A DNA stretch of 64,000 bases from Apibacter mensalis (GCF_001418685.1 NZ_LIVM01000010.1:48288-112287), one strand, 5' to 3'. Positions 9,602 to 18,045 are shown, counted from the first letter of the stretch. The notes: generated from the sequence alone by a model not told the origin. Translations and numbers: made by a program.

Positions 9602-9616
9602 ATCTATATTTTTTCA

Positions 9617-9624
9617 CAAAGATA
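9617..9624 (-). promoter_or_regulatory. -7 box of the M14 peptidase gene
   Basis: Minus-strand TATCTTTG matches TAnnTTTG and would give a leader of roughly 12 bases before the ATG at 9601. No clear -33 TTG is visible. Confidence 0.4.
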
Positions 9625-9651
9625 TTCAAATATTGATAGTCTTTCTTTATT

Positions 9652-9675
9652 TACATTTGTAATTTACATTTGTGA
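9652..9675. repeat. Paired ACATTTGT repeats, distal set
   Basis: Two direct copies of ACATTTGT start at 9653 and 9666, thirteen bases apart. The same decamer ACATTTGTAA recurs at 9886 and 9904 just before the XRE gene. The clustering looks like a regulator binding array. Both copies here also contain TACATTTG, which fits the -7 promoter box, so an upstream promoter is the main alternative. Confidence 0.5.
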
Positions 9676-9837
9676 AATAATATTATTTTATATCTCATTT
9701 GTTCCAATATTTTTCACATGCAAATAAAATTATTTGTCTTTATTTTTTATTTTTTAATTATTATATATTTATTTTTCAGTGTTTTATATATATTTATTTA
9801 ATCATTTAATTAAAGTTCACTTTAAGTTATTTTAATG

Positions 9838-9867
9838 TTGTATTCGTAATTATATTTAGTAACTTTG
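9838..9867 (+). promoter_or_regulatory. Promoter of the XRE regulator gene
   Basis: TTG at 9838-9840 and TAACTTTG at 9860-9867 are separated by 19 bases. This is a full match to the Bacteroidota promoter (TTG near -33, TAnnTTTG near -7). Transcription would begin near 9871, giving a leader of about 45 bases that contains two more ACATTTGT copies. Confidence 0.7.
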
Positions 9868-9885
9868 TACTTATTATCTTGTTTC

Positions 9886-9913
9886 ACATTTGTAAACAAT
9901 TAACATTTGTAAA
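9886..9913. repeat. Paired ACATTTGTAA repeats, proximal set
   Basis: Exact decamers ACATTTGTAA lie at 9886-9895 and 9904-9913, eighteen bases apart, within the predicted 5' leader and ending three bases before the ATG at 9916. A protein bound here would block transcription or initiation, so autorepression by the downstream XRE protein is a plausible reading. Confidence 0.5.
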
Positions 9914-9915
9914 TT

Positions 9916-10425
9916 ATGGGAATTGATAAAAGAATCTCTACCCTTATAGAAATTTTAGGATTAACATCCGGGGAATTTGCTGATAAGATAAATGTCCAAA
10001 GATCCAGCATATCACATATAACTTCAGCTCGAAATAAACCTTCCTTAGATTTTCTAGAACGTACACTATCTGTTTTTCCTGAAATAAATTCTGAATGGCT
10101 TATTTTAGGAAAAGGAAAGCCTTTGAAGTCTCAATCAGAAGATATAAAAAAGGCTCATTTAGATTTAGGCGATAAGACAATACAAAAACAACTATCTCCT
10201 TCATTATTTGATTTAGATGAAGTGGATAATGAAGAAGTAAATAGATTAAATACTAATAATTTTGGAACTGCTCAAATGTCTGAAAATAGTATAAAAGAAA
10301 ATTCCCAAACAGAAGATCAACTAATCAAAAATTCACTCCTTAATAAAAAGGAAAATAAGAAGAAAAAAATAGCGAAAATTTTAATAATATATGAAGATAA
10401 TACGTTTGAAGCATTTGAAAATTAA
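9916..10425 (+). CDS. XRE-type helix-turn-helix regulator
   Basis: The 169-residue protein has an N-terminal HTH_3/XRE DNA-binding domain (about residues 5-70). It contains TSGEFADKINVQRSSISHITSARNKP, where the second helix and recognition helix are clear, followed by PSLDFLERTLSVFPEINSEWLILGKG. Residues 75-145 are polar, Asn/Glu/Lys-rich and probably disordered. The last 20 residues (KIAKILIIYEDNTFEAFEN) form a short hydrophobic beta-like segment seen in Bacteroidota regulators of this type. No ligand domain is visible. Its promoter and leader carry repeated ACATTTGT sites, so it may regulate itself and the divergent M14 gene. The target regulon is unknown. Confidence 0.85.
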   Translation: MGIDKRISTLIEILGLTSGEFADKINVQRSSISHITSARNKPSLDFLERTLSVFPEINSEWLILGKGKPLKSQSEDIKKAHLDLGDKTIQKQLSPSLFDLDEVDNEEVNRLNTNNFGTAQMSENSIKENSQTEDQLIKNSLLNKKENKKKKIAKILIIYEDNTFEAFEN

Positions 10426-10452
10426 TTTCTATAGGGAAAAAGTAGTAAACAA

Positions 10453-10484
10453 AAAAAGAGGAAAAATTTAATTTTCCTCTTTTA
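10453..10484. terminator. Bidirectional terminator between XRE gene and rplS
   Basis: AAAAGAGGAAAA and TTTTCCTCTTTT form a 12-base-pair stem flanked by A and T runs. It sits midway between two convergent stop codons, so it can end transcription from both sides. Confidence 0.85.
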
Positions 10485-10510
10485 TTTTAAAATGAATACA
10501 AAAAGTAATA

Positions 10511-10864
10511 TTATTTAACCCTTGCATCCTTTATTCTTGCTTTTTTACCACGCAGATCTCTAAAATAGTAAATTCTTGCTCTACGTACTTTTCCTCTTCT
10601 GTTAACTTCAATATTTTGAAGTGCCGGCATGTTAATAGGAAAAACTCTTTCAACACCTACATCACCGCTCATTTTTCTGATAGTAAATGTTTTGGTTGCA
10701 CCGGTTCCTTTTACTTGAATAACTACTCCTTTAAAATGCTGAGTTCTTGTTTTATTACCTTCTTTAATTTCGTAATAAACGGTAAGAGTATCCCCGGATC
10801 CAAACTTAGGAAACTCTTTTTTTGCAATGTACTTATCCTGTACGTACTTAATTAATGGTTCCAT
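10511..10864 (-). CDS. rplS: 50S ribosomal protein L19
   Basis: L19 sits at the 30S-50S interface of the ribosome. The 117-residue protein has the standard length and the KFGSGDTLTVYYEIKEGNKTRTQHFKGVVI opening of the family. The core FTIRKMSGDVGVERVFPINMP and the basic end RRGKVRRARIYYFRDLRGKKARIKD are also present. It is monocistronic, with its own promoter about 70 bases upstream and a shared bidirectional terminator downstream. The leader of about 65 bases can fold and may be regulatory. Confidence 0.97.
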   Translation of the reverse strand: MEPLIKYVQDKYIAKKEFPKFGSGDTLTVYYEIKEGNKTRTQHFKGVVIQVKGTGATKTFTIRKMSGDVGVERVFPINMPALQNIEVNRRGKVRRARIYYFRDLRGKKARIKDARVK

Positions 10865-10869
10865 TTAAA

Positions 10870-10928
10870 AAATATAACAATTAAAAATTAAATAACATTC
10901 ACGTCTTTCGTCAGAGGTTAATCAATTG
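10870..10928 (-). promoter_or_regulatory. Possible rplS leader structure
   Basis: The predicted leader can pair CAAUUGAUUAA near its 5' end with UUAAUUUUUAAUUG near its 3' end. Between them lies a small hairpin of ACG and CGU around an AAAGA loop. Feedback leaders for L19 are known in some bacteria. I cannot tell whether this matches a described family. Confidence 0.3.
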
Positions 10929-10932
10929 AATG

Positions 10933-10963
10933 CAAAATTAAAAATTCTTATTTAATTCTACAA
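10933..10963 (-). promoter_or_regulatory. rplS promoter
   Basis: On the minus strand TTG (10963-10961) and TAATTTTG (10940-10933) are 20 bases apart, a full match to the Bacteroidota promoter. Transcription would begin near 10929. Confidence 0.65.
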
Positions 10964-11033
10964 ATACTATAATAAATTTTAAAAAGCTATTGAAATAGTA
11001 AGAAATTTTATTTCAATTAGTTTAACAATTTAA

Positions 11034-11092
11034 TAAAAAAATTCAGCTTTTCTTCTTCTATTTGTGTTTACCACATATAAAAGAAAAAGTTT
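11034..11092 (-). terminator. Imperfect terminator after ychF
   Basis: On the minus strand CTTTTTCTTTTATATGTG pairs imperfectly with CACAAATAGAAGAAGAAAAG and is followed by CTGAATTTTTTTATT. Position after the ychF stop and the T run suit an intrinsic terminator. Confidence 0.5.
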
Positions 11093-11142
11093 ATTAAATA
11101 TACAGTGTAAAAATCTAAAAAATTATTTGATAAGAAAATAGT

Positions 11143-12234
11143 TTATACATTAAAGCGAAAATGTATAATATCTCCGTCATTAACTATATATTCTTTACCT
11201 TCAACATATAATTTTCCGGCTTCTTTTGCCTTAGCTTCAGATCCATAGGTTACAAAATCTTCATAAGAGATAACTTCCGCTCTAATAAATCCTTTTTCAA
11301 AATCTGTATGTATAACACCGGCTGCTTGAGGAGCTGTCCATCCTTTTTCAATAGTCCAAGCTCTTACTTCCTTAACACCTGCGGTAAAATAGGTTTGTAA
11401 ATTTAGGAGTTTATATGCTTGACGTATCAAACGATTTACACCCGGTTCCTTTAAATTTAATTCTTCTAAAAATATCTGACGTTCTTCATAGGTTTCCAAT
11501 TCTGAAATATCTGCCTCAATTTGAGCTGCTAATACTATAACTTCTGCTTTTTCATCTTTAACCTTTTCTTTTACTTTTTCTACATATTCGTTACCCTCTT
11601 TTGCAGATTTTTCATCTACATTACACACATACATGATAGGTTTAAAAGTCAAAAGTTGTAATTCTGCAATAATTGGCTCTGTAATAGTATCTGTTTCAAA
11701 TTCCCGTGCATTTTTACCTTCTTCAATAAAAGCTCTTAACTTTTCTAAAACAGATACAATTTGCTGTTCTTCCTTATTTCCGGCTTTAGCTGCTCTTTTC
11801 GATTTGTCCAATTTCTTTTCAATCGTTTCTAAATCTTTAAGTTGCAGCTCGATATCAATAATATCTTTATCTCTAACCGGATCTATAGTTCCTTCAACAT
11901 GAGTTATATTATCATTTTTAAAACAACGCAGCACATGTATAATAGCATGGGTTTCTCTAATATTAGCTAAAAATTGATTTCCCAATCCTTCTCCTTTACT
12001 GGCTCCTTTTACTAAACCGGCAATATCTACTATTTCCACTACGGCTGGAACTACCCTTTCAGGGACTACTAATGCCTCAAGTTTATTTAACCTCAGGTCG
12101 GGCACTGAAACTGTACCCACATTCGGTTCAATAGTACAGAATGGATAATTAGCAGATTGTGCTTTTGCGTTAGATAAACAATTAAACAAGGTAGATTTCC
12201 CAACATTGGGTAAACCAACGATTCCACATTTCAT
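11143..12234 (-). CDS. ychF: Redox-regulated ATPase YchF (Obg-like)
   Basis: YchF is a universally conserved TRAFAC-class P-loop NTPase that prefers ATP, binds ribosomes and affects oxidative-stress responses. The 363-residue protein has normal length. The P-loop is GLPNVGKST at residues 7-15, followed by the switch region NVGTVSVPD and the DIAGLVKGASKGEGLGN motif. The central coiled-coil arm lies at about 130-190. The C-terminal TGS domain includes KEVRAWTIEKGWTAPQAAGVIHTDFEKGFIRAEV and ends IHFRFNV. A minus-strand -7 box lies 18 bases upstream. Confidence 0.96.
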   Translation of the reverse strand: MKCGIVGLPNVGKSTLFNCLSNAKAQSANYPFCTIEPNVGTVSVPDLRLNKLEALVVPERVVPAVVEIVDIAGLVKGASKGEGLGNQFLANIRETHAIIHVLRCFKNDNITHVEGTIDPVRDKDIIDIELQLKDLETIEKKLDKSKRAAKAGNKEEQQIVSVLEKLRAFIEEGKNAREFETDTITEPIIAELQLLTFKPIMYVCNVDEKSAKEGNEYVEKVKEKVKDEKAEVIVLAAQIEADISELETYEERQIFLEELNLKEPGVNRLIRQAYKLLNLQTYFTAGVKEVRAWTIEKGWTAPQAAGVIHTDFEKGFIRAEVISYEDFVTYGSEAKAKEAGKLYVEGKEYIVNDGDIIHFRFNV

Positions 12235-12251
12235 ACTTGAAAAATTTGTGA

Positions 12252-12259
12252 CAAATATA
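12252..12259 (-). promoter_or_regulatory. -7 box of ychF
   Basis: Minus-strand TATATTTG fits TAnnTTTG and implies a leader of about 14 bases. No TTG is seen at -33. Confidence 0.4.
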
Positions 12260-12470
12260 TAAAATTATAATTTAGCTTTATGACAGGTTTAGTAAATCAA
12301 GATAAATATATATGAAAAGATATTTTTAATTTAAACGAAGCCATAATTAAAATTTTCGTATTTCATATAACGATCCATTTACTATATTAGTATATTTTTT
12401 TAATTCAATTCATTAAGGTTTAATTATATAATTTTATAGACTTTTAAAAAATATAAATATTTATATTTTT

Positions 12471-13076
12471 TTACCTTAAAATCATCTCTACCAATTCTTG
12501 AGAAATGGTTCGGCCTTTATCTTTATTATAAAATCCTTGAATATCTTTTGCAAAATCGTCATGGGTATAATTTTCAGGATCTGTTTTGTATTTTTTTAGA
12601 AATGGTGCACAAGGTTTAGGCCGAGGTCCCCAATGAGTAATTTCCTTGGAGGTTTCTGCATCTATAAAAATTACAATAGGTATAGCCTTACCTCCATTAG
12701 TTAAGTAATGATTAATCAATAATTCATCTTGATCTCTAAAAAAAATTCTCATTTCCAACTTTTCAGAAACTTCAGAAATTTTATTTATCACAGGCACTAT
12801 CTGTGCTGCATCTCCGCACCAGCCTTCAGATATAACTAAAATATGTATTCTATGAGAAATTTTCTTCAAGCTTGAAATAATTGATTCCTCCAACACTATC
12901 GATTTATCATTCCGATTAATTCGACTTAAGTTTAAACGTGTATATTCGGCTAATTTCTTAATATCTGCGTTTTCAGAAAGTATTCCTTCTTTAGCTTGTA
13001 TTTCTATAATATCTTTATATTCATCGTAAGACACCCCTTTGTCCCAATAGTTTTCTAATTTTATTGAATTAACCAT
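12471..13076 (-). CDS. Thioredoxin-fold protein with a single active-site cysteine
   Basis: The 201-residue protein has a thioredoxin-like core at about 60-175 (Thioredoxin_9-type family). The segment HILVISEGWCGDAAQIVPVINK holds the active-site position, and KAIPIVIFID holds the cis-proline. The usual WCxxC motif is WCGDA: C87 is present but the second cysteine is replaced by A90, which I believe is normal for this family. Such a site cannot form an intramolecular disulfide, so a monothiol or non-redox role is likely. There is no signal peptide. It is flanked by spacers on both sides and appears monocistronic. Exact function unknown. Confidence 0.75.
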   Translation of the reverse strand: MVNSIKLENYWDKGVSYDEYKDIIEIQAKEGILSENADIKKLAEYTRLNLSRINRNDKSIVLEESIISSLKKISHRIHILVISEGWCGDAAQIVPVINKISEVSEKLEMRIFFRDQDELLINHYLTNGGKAIPIVIFIDAETSKEITHWGPRPKPCAPFLKKYKTDPENYTHDDFAKDIQGFYNKDKGRTISQELVEMILR

Positions 13077-13327
13077 TTCTTACTTATTACATTTTATTAT
13101 ATTCGACTTTAGTTATAATTTTTGTAGACTTAAATCGCTTTATAAATTTTTAATAGTATGCGTTTTTAAATTCATAATCTTATATTATCTGTTCATTTAT
13201 ATCTTTTGAAAATAAAATTATGTGACTTCATCGATAACTAAATGAAAGATATTTTCAAATAATATTTACTGACCGGTAATGAATAATTATTTTAAATATT
13301 ATTTACACTATATTCTAAAGATAGAAA

Positions 13328-14389
13328 TTAAATTTTTCTAGCCTTATTCATTAACCAAAAATCCGCCAGAACGAAAGCAGCAATTGCTTCTACAATAGGT
13401 ACTGCTCTGGGAAGTACACAAGGATCATGCCTTCCCTTACCTTTAATAGTACTCACATTTCCTTTTTCGTCAATAGTTTGTTGTTCTTTCATTATGGTGG
13501 CAACCGGCTTAAAAGCCACTTTAAATACAATATCCATTCCATTAGATATTCCCCCTTGTACACCACCCGAATTATTAGTAAGTGTTTTTCCTCCCTGTAT
13601 AAAAATATCATTATGTTCAGAACCTTTTAATTGCGTACCTGCAAAGCCGCTGCCTATTTCAAATCCTTTAGCAGCATTAATACTCATCATGCCTTGAGCC
13701 AACCTTGCAGATAATTTATCAAAAATTGGTTCTCCTAAACCTACCGGTACGTTTTTGATGATGCAGGTAATGATTCCTCCAATAGTATCTCCATCTTTTT
13801 TGATTTCAGCTATTTTCTGAATCATTTGTTCAGCAGTTTTTGGATCAGGGCATCTAACTATATTAGATTCCGTTAAGTTTAAATCCAGCTCATTTATATT
13901 TTTTTGCAGGGTAATTTCACCTATGGAAGAAACAAAAGCATGAAAGCGTATGGAAGAAATTAATTGCTTTGCTAGAGCTCCGGCAACAACCCAGTTAACC
14001 GTTTCTCTTGCCGATGTTCTTCCCCCGCCTCGATAATCTCTGATTCCATATTTTTGAAAATAAGTAAAATCTGCATGAGACGGTCTGAAAACTCCTGTGT
14101 TATGATCGTAATCCTTGGATTTTTGATTGGTATTTTTTATAATAAATCCAATAGATTGTCCTGTTGTTTTCCCATCAAATATACCGGAAATAAATTCTAC
14201 CTTATCTTCTTCTTTACGTTGAGTTACAATTCTGGACTGCCCGGGTTTCCTACGATCCAAATCTTTTTGTATTTCATCAAAATTAACGGACAATCCTGCA
14301 GGAAAACCATCAATTATACCTCCAAGTGCAAGCCCGTGACTTTCACCAAAGGTAGTTAGCTTAATAAATTTACCAAATTCGTTGAACAT
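13328..14389 (-). CDS. aroC: Chorismate synthase
   Basis: AroC catalyses the last shikimate-pathway step, conversion of EPSP to chorismate with reduced FMN (EC 4.2.3.5). The 353-residue protein is of normal length. It carries [19 protein letters not shown] (14-32), the [21 protein letters not shown] region, the [11 protein letters not shown] signature (near 120) and the late [19 protein letters not shown] motif. aroB, an earlier step, lies separately at 34.5 kb. A minus-strand TACATTTG lies eight bases before the ATG, so a very short leader is possible. Confidence 0.97.
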   Translation of the reverse strand: MFNEFGKFIKLTTFGESHGLALGGIIDGFPAGLSVNFDEIQKDLDRRKPGQSRIVTQRKEEDKVEFISGIFDGKTTGQSIGFIIKNTNQKSKDYDHNTGVFRPSHADFTYFQKYGIRDYRGGGRTSARETVNWVVAGALAKQLISSIRFHAFVSSIGEITLQKNINELDLNLTESNIVRCPDPKTAEQMIQKIAEIKKDGDTIGGIITCIIKNVPVGLGEPIFDKLSARLAQGMMSINAAKGFEIGSGFAGTQLKGSEHNDIFIQGGKTLTNNSGGVQGGISNGMDIVFKVAFKPVATIMKEQQTIDEKGNVSTIKGKGRHDPCVLPRAVPIVEAIAAFVLADFWLMNKARKI

Positions 14390-14396
14390 ATTCTTA

Positions 14397-14404
14397 CAAA
14401 TGTA
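14397..14404 (-). promoter_or_regulatory. -7 box close to the aroC start
   Basis: Minus-strand TACATTTG fits TAnnTTTG and ends eight bases before the ATG, giving a leader of only a few bases. No -33 TTG is seen. The same bases form TTACAAATGTAA, related to the repeats near 9.65-9.91 kb. Confidence 0.35.
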
Positions 14405-14441
14405 AAAAATAAAGTAAATTTTTACCTAGCATTATTTACAA

Positions 14442-14474
14442 AAACAGAAAACCTAAATTAGATTTTCTGTTTAT
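14442..14474 (-). terminator. Terminator after poxB
   Basis: AAACAGAAAA (14442-14451) pairs with TTTTCTGTTT (14463-14472). On the minus strand the stem runs into a T-rich tail. It lies just past the poxB stop. Confidence 0.7.
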
Positions 14475-14503
14475 TTTTATTAATAATATCAATTTCCAAT
14501 TTG

Positions 14504-16240
14504 CTAAATTAAGGATTTTATATGTTTGATATTGCTTTGAATTGTATTAACAACTTCTTTAATGTTTCCGCCCAACATCATCTTAGTCATAGAAGTAGTC
14601 ATTCCTTTAATTTGACTCCACTCAATTTTAGGTGGTAAGGCGAGTGAATTAGGGTCTGTCATTATGTTAACTAACACAGGGCCTTCTGTTGAAAATGCTT
14701 CTTGTACCGCTCCTTCAACCTCTTCCGGCTTACTTACATGTATACCTTTAAAGCCCATAGCCATAGCAATCATTGCAAAATCAGGATTTATCATATCTGT
14801 TTCATTATCCGGTATACCATCTACTTCCATTTCAAGTTTTACCATCCCTAATGATCGATTATTAAATACAAATAATTTGATCGGTAACTTATATTGATAT
14901 ATAGTTGCCAAATCTCCTAATAACATGGAAATACCACCATCTCCGCAAAAAGCTATAATCTGACTGTCAGGTTGCGATAAAGACGCACCTATAGCCATAG
15001 GCATTGCATTGGCCATTGTTCCATGACTAAAAGACCCTAACATTTTCCTAGCTCCTGTTGCGTGGATATAGCGAGCACCCCATACACAGCACATACCCGT
15101 ATCTACCGTAAATATTGCATCTTTGGTTGCTAATTTATTGATAACTGATGCAACATATTCTGGATGTATCAGATTTTCTTTTCCCGGATCATTAACATAT
15201 ATATTTAAATCTTCTTTTACTTTTTCATATTTTTTCAGCTGTTTTTTAAGAAAGGAATCCTCTTGCTTTTCTTCAATCAAAGGTAATAATACCGGCAGAG
15301 TATCTTCAATTTTTCCGCACAGTCCCATATCTACTTTAGCCCTTCTTCCTAAACGGTCTGCTCTTTCATCAATCTGAATTATTTTTTTGTTGGAAGGCAT
15401 AAAATTAGAATAAGGAAAATCAGTACCTAAAAGTAGTACAACATCTGCTTCATGCATACTTTGAAATGCTGAAGGTAAGCCTAGTAATCCTGTCATTCCT
15501 ACTTCATAAGGATTTTCATACTGTATACCCATTTTTCCTCTAAAAGAATATCCTACGGGAGCTTTTAATCTTCCGGCAAGTTCTATCAGATCGTCATGTG
15601 CCTTAGAAGCACCAATACCGCAATAGATGGAAATCTTATCACTGGCGTTAAGAATATCAGCAAGAGATTGTATCTCTTGGTCGGAGGGTCTTAGAATGGG
15701 ATTGTTTTGATAAATTTTTAAAGAACTTAATATGTCCTCGGCAGGCTTTGATTCCAAATCACCGGGTAAACCCAATATGGAAACACCTTTTTTGGATATA
15801 GCATTTTGAATCGCTCTTTGCAGCATTCTGGGGGCTTGTTCAGGCAAAGTTGCAATTTGGTTGTATACACTGCAATCATCAAAAAGTTTGATAATATTGG
15901 TCTCCTGAAAATAATCAGTACCAAATTCTCTTGTTCCACAAGTAGAAGCAATGGCTATAACAGGTACATTTGCTCTATTTGCTTCATACAGACCATTAAT
16001 TAAATGTATATGTCCGGGACCGGAACTACCGGCACAACAAGCAATGCCTTCCAATTCAGCTTCGGCAGCGGCAGCAAAGGCTCCGACTTCTTCATTCCTA
16101 ACATGGATCCATTGGATTGTACCCTTTTTTTTAATGGCCCTGTTAAGCTCATTTAAGCTATCGCCTGTTACAGCATAAATTCTTTTTATACCGGCATCAG
16201 CTAATATTTCAACTAATTGATCTGCTACTTTTTTTTCCAT
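14504..16240 (-). CDS. poxB: Pyruvate:quinone oxidoreductase (pyruvate oxidase)
   Basis: This thiamine-diphosphate/FAD enzyme decarboxylates pyruvate to acetate and CO2 and passes electrons to membrane quinone (EC 1.2.5.1). The 578-residue protein has the three-domain layout of the family. The N-terminal pyrimidine-binding domain has IHVRNEEVGAFAAAAEAEL, where the Glu activates the cofactor. A central FAD-binding domain follows. The C-terminal diphosphate-binding domain has FCGDGGISMLLGDLATIYQYKLPIKLFVFNN. The start KKVADQLVEILADAGIKRIYAVTGDSLN closely resembles PoxB rather than acetolactate synthase. Acetolactate synthase-type enzymes are the main alternative. It is a single gene with its own terminator. 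Confidence 0.88.
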   Translation of the reverse strand: MEKKVADQLVEILADAGIKRIYAVTGDSLNELNRAIKKKGTIQWIHVRNEEVGAFAAAAEAELEGIACCAGSSGPGHIHLINGLYEANRANVPVIAIASTCGTREFGTDYFQETNIIKLFDDCSVYNQIATLPEQAPRMLQRAIQNAISKKGVSILGLPGDLESKPAEDILSSLKIYQNNPILRPSDQEIQSLADILNASDKISIYCGIGASKAHDDLIELAGRLKAPVGYSFRGKMGIQYENPYEVGMTGLLGLPSAFQSMHEADVVLLLGTDFPYSNFMPSNKKIIQIDERADRLGRRAKVDMGLCGKIEDTLPVLLPLIEEKQEDSFLKKQLKKYEKVKEDLNIYVNDPGKENLIHPEYVASVINKLATKDAIFTVDTGMCCVWGARYIHATGARKMLGSFSHGTMANAMPMAIGASLSQPDSQIIAFCGDGGISMLLGDLATIYQYKLPIKLFVFNNRSLGMVKLEMEVDGIPDNETDMINPDFAMIAMAMGFKGIHVSKPEEVEGAVQEAFSTEGPVLVNIMTDPNSLALPPKIEWSQIKGMTTSMTKMMLGGNIKEVVNTIQSNIKHIKSLI

Positions 16241-16369
16241 TATAATTTTTATATTTATAAAATATATTTAACTGCTCAAAATTTGTTCCAGGTAAATATT
16301 TTTCATTAATATTTTTAAAAATTATTATTTATCTAAAGCATCCACAAATAGTTATAAATTTATCCTAAT

Positions 16370-17386
16370 TTAAAATTCATATTTAAACTGCTGCAGCATT
16401 CGAATATCATTTTCTGTAAACATACGAATATCTCCAATTTGGTACATAAGCATAACTATTCTTTCAATACCCATTCCAAATGCAAAGCCACTGTATTTTT
16501 CAGGATTAATGTTAACATTTTTTAAAACATTGGGATCTACCATTCCACATCCTAAAATTTCTAACCAACCGGTTCCTTTAGTAATGCGATAATCGGTTTC
16601 GGTTTCCAATCCCCAATAAACATCTACTTCTGCACTGGGTTCTGTAAATGGAAAATAAGAAGGTCTCATACGTATTTCAGATTTACCGAATAATTCTGAA
16701 GTAAAATATTGTAGAGTTTGTTTTAAATCTGCAAAAGAAACATCCGTATCAATATACAGTCCCTCTATTTGATGGAACATACAATGAGACCGAGACGAAA
16801 TATCTTCGTTTCTATAAACTCGTCCCGGAGACAATATTCGGATTGGAGGCTCATTTTGCTTCATATATCTTATCTGTACAGAAGAAGTATGTGTTCTTAA
16901 TACCATATCCGGATTTTTCTCAATAAAAAATGTATCTTGCATATCCCTGGCCGGGTGATATTCAGACATGTTTAAAGCTGTAAAATTATGCCAATCATCT
17001 TCTATTTCAAGACCGTCAGCAACAGAAAATCCTATTTTTTTAAATATGTTGATTATCTTATGCTTTACAATATTGATGGGATGCCTGCTTCCTAAATTCA
17101 ATGCAAGTCCGGGACGAGTTAAATCCTCTTCTATATCAGATTGAATAGAATCGCTAACATTTTCTTTTAAAAAATTAATCTTTTGGGTAACCGATTGTTT
17201 TAAATTATTAATTAATTGACCAAATTCTTTTTTGTTCTCATTAGGAACTTCTTTGAATTTCTGAAACAAATCATTCAAAATCCCTTTTTTTCCTAAGTAT
17301 TTGATTCTAAACTGTTCAACATCTTCAGCCTTCTGAGAAGTAAATAATTCAACTTCTTCTAAATATTTTTTGATAGTATTAATCAT
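16370..17386 (-). CDS. pheS: Phenylalanyl-tRNA synthetase alpha subunit
   Basis: PheS is the catalytic subunit of the alpha2-beta2 enzyme that charges tRNA-Phe (EC 6.1.1.20). The 338-residue protein has an N-terminal coiled coil (1-85) and the class II core. Motif 2 includes [32 protein letters not shown] and motif 3 is [19 protein letters not shown]. The phenylalanine-pocket segment [14 protein letters not shown] is present. pheT is not adjacent. Two minus-strand TATTTTTG boxes lie 50-70 bases upstream, and a further hairpin pair sits beyond them. Confidence 0.97.
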   Translation of the reverse strand: MINTIKKYLEEVELFTSQKAEDVEQFRIKYLGKKGILNDLFQKFKEVPNENKKEFGQLINNLKQSVTQKINFLKENVSDSIQSDIEEDLTRPGLALNLGSRHPINIVKHKIINIFKKIGFSVADGLEIEDDWHNFTALNMSEYHPARDMQDTFFIEKNPDMVLRTHTSSVQIRYMKQNEPPIRILSPGRVYRNEDISSRSHCMFHQIEGLYIDTDVSFADLKQTLQYFTSELFGKSEIRMRPSYFPFTEPSAEVDVYWGLETETDYRITKGTGWLEILGCGMVDPNVLKNVNINPEKYSGFAFGMGIERIVMLMYQIGDIRMFTENDIRMLQQFKYEF

Positions 17387-17524
17387 TAGTTATCTTTAAT
17401 ATTTTCTATTTTATAAAGATTTTTATCTTTTTGCAAAAATAATAAAACAAAAATACTATTATTAATTTAAATAAAAGATTTCATAAATAATTTCATATCA
17501 ATTTTCCAGAGGATGTACCAAATA

Positions 17525-17546
17525 AAAAGCCTCCTTTTATAGAGGC
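17525..17546 (-). terminator. Orphan terminator-like hairpin upstream of pheS
   Basis: On the minus strand GCCTC-TATAAAAG-GAGGC is followed directly by TTTTTATTT, the form of an intrinsic terminator. No gene on this strand ends before it, and it faces pheS 140 bases away. It could end a small RNA or an attenuated pheS leader. Confidence 0.5.
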
Positions 17547-17618
17547 CAAGTTTTTTGAAGAAATAAAAACTAAATAAACATTAAAATAATGCCATTTTTT
17601 AATATAAACTATTTTAGT

Positions 17619-17650
17619 GTGTTTGTAATCATTTATTTATATACAAACAC
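17619..17650. repeat. Inverted repeat GTGTTTGTA / TACAAACAC
   Basis: Perfect nine-base arms (17619-17627 and 17642-17650) flank a 14-base loop. Together with the nearby hairpin at 17529-17546 they may belong to one structured RNA, or this may be an operator. Confidence 0.4.
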
Positions 17651-18013
17651 CATACCATTTATCTTATTATATTAGATTTTATTATTTTTAATTTTTAAAA
17701 ATAATTTAATTAAAACATCAATTACACTTCGTTTATTAAAATTATATAACAATAGAATAATTTTGTAGAATTACAATAATATATCCCATCATAATCATAT
17801 CTATTTTACCAAATTTTAAATTTTTAGAGTTAATAATACATAAAAATTTATTTTTCCATATAATTTTATAATTAAGATATATATTTAATTGAAAAAAATT
17901 ATCATATAAAATAAAATTTATCACTATAGCTATATACAATATAAATTTGTAATATGTGAACTACGAATTACCGCTTATATCAACTTCAGAATTTAAGATA
18001 ATATTTAATTTAG

Positions 18014-18021
18014 TAAATTTG
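18014..18021 (+). promoter_or_regulatory. -7 box deciding the start of the isomerase gene
   Basis: TAAATTTG fits TAnnTTTG. Transcription would begin near 18025, downstream of an in-frame GTG at 17956 but just before the ATG at 18046 that opens a lipoprotein signal. A similar box (17942-17949) precedes the GTG, so a longer product is not fully excluded. Confidence 0.45.
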
Positions 18022-18045
18022 AGTTTTCTAAATGACAGTATAATT

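Larger units (their letters stand above)
17387..18013. other. Intergenic region between pheS and the isomerase lipoprotein gene
   Basis: About 630 bases separate these divergent genes. The pheS-proximal part holds two CAAAAATA sequences (17434 and 17448), which read as TATTTTTG boxes on the minus strand. Two inverted repeats follow (17529-17546 and 17619-17650). The rest (17660-17940) is extremely AT-rich. A 65-codon minus frame there has no recognisable features and is probably spurious. Confidence 0.5.

Noticed and set aside
9652..9913. CRISPR or tandem-repeat array in the XRE spacer
   Set aside because: The repeated unit is only eight to ten bases, in two separate pairs with no equal-length spacers, so operator sites or promoter boxes are the better reading.
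14397..14404. XRE operator site upstream of aroC
   Set aside because: TTACAAATGTAA resembles the ACATTTGT repeats, but it is a single copy and is explained equally well as the -7 box TACATTTG on the minus strand.
17742..17939. A 65-codon minus-strand frame in the spacer upstream of the isomerase gene
   Set aside because: It is made mostly of Ile, Asn, Lys, Tyr and Leu codons as expected from nearly pure AT sequence, has no domain, signal or neighbour support, and lies in a region rich in chance open frames.
17956..18045. GTG start and 30 extra residues for the isomerase lipoprotein
   Set aside because: The extra residues precede a complete lipoprotein signal and carry no family feature; a -7 box at 18014 lies inside this stretch.
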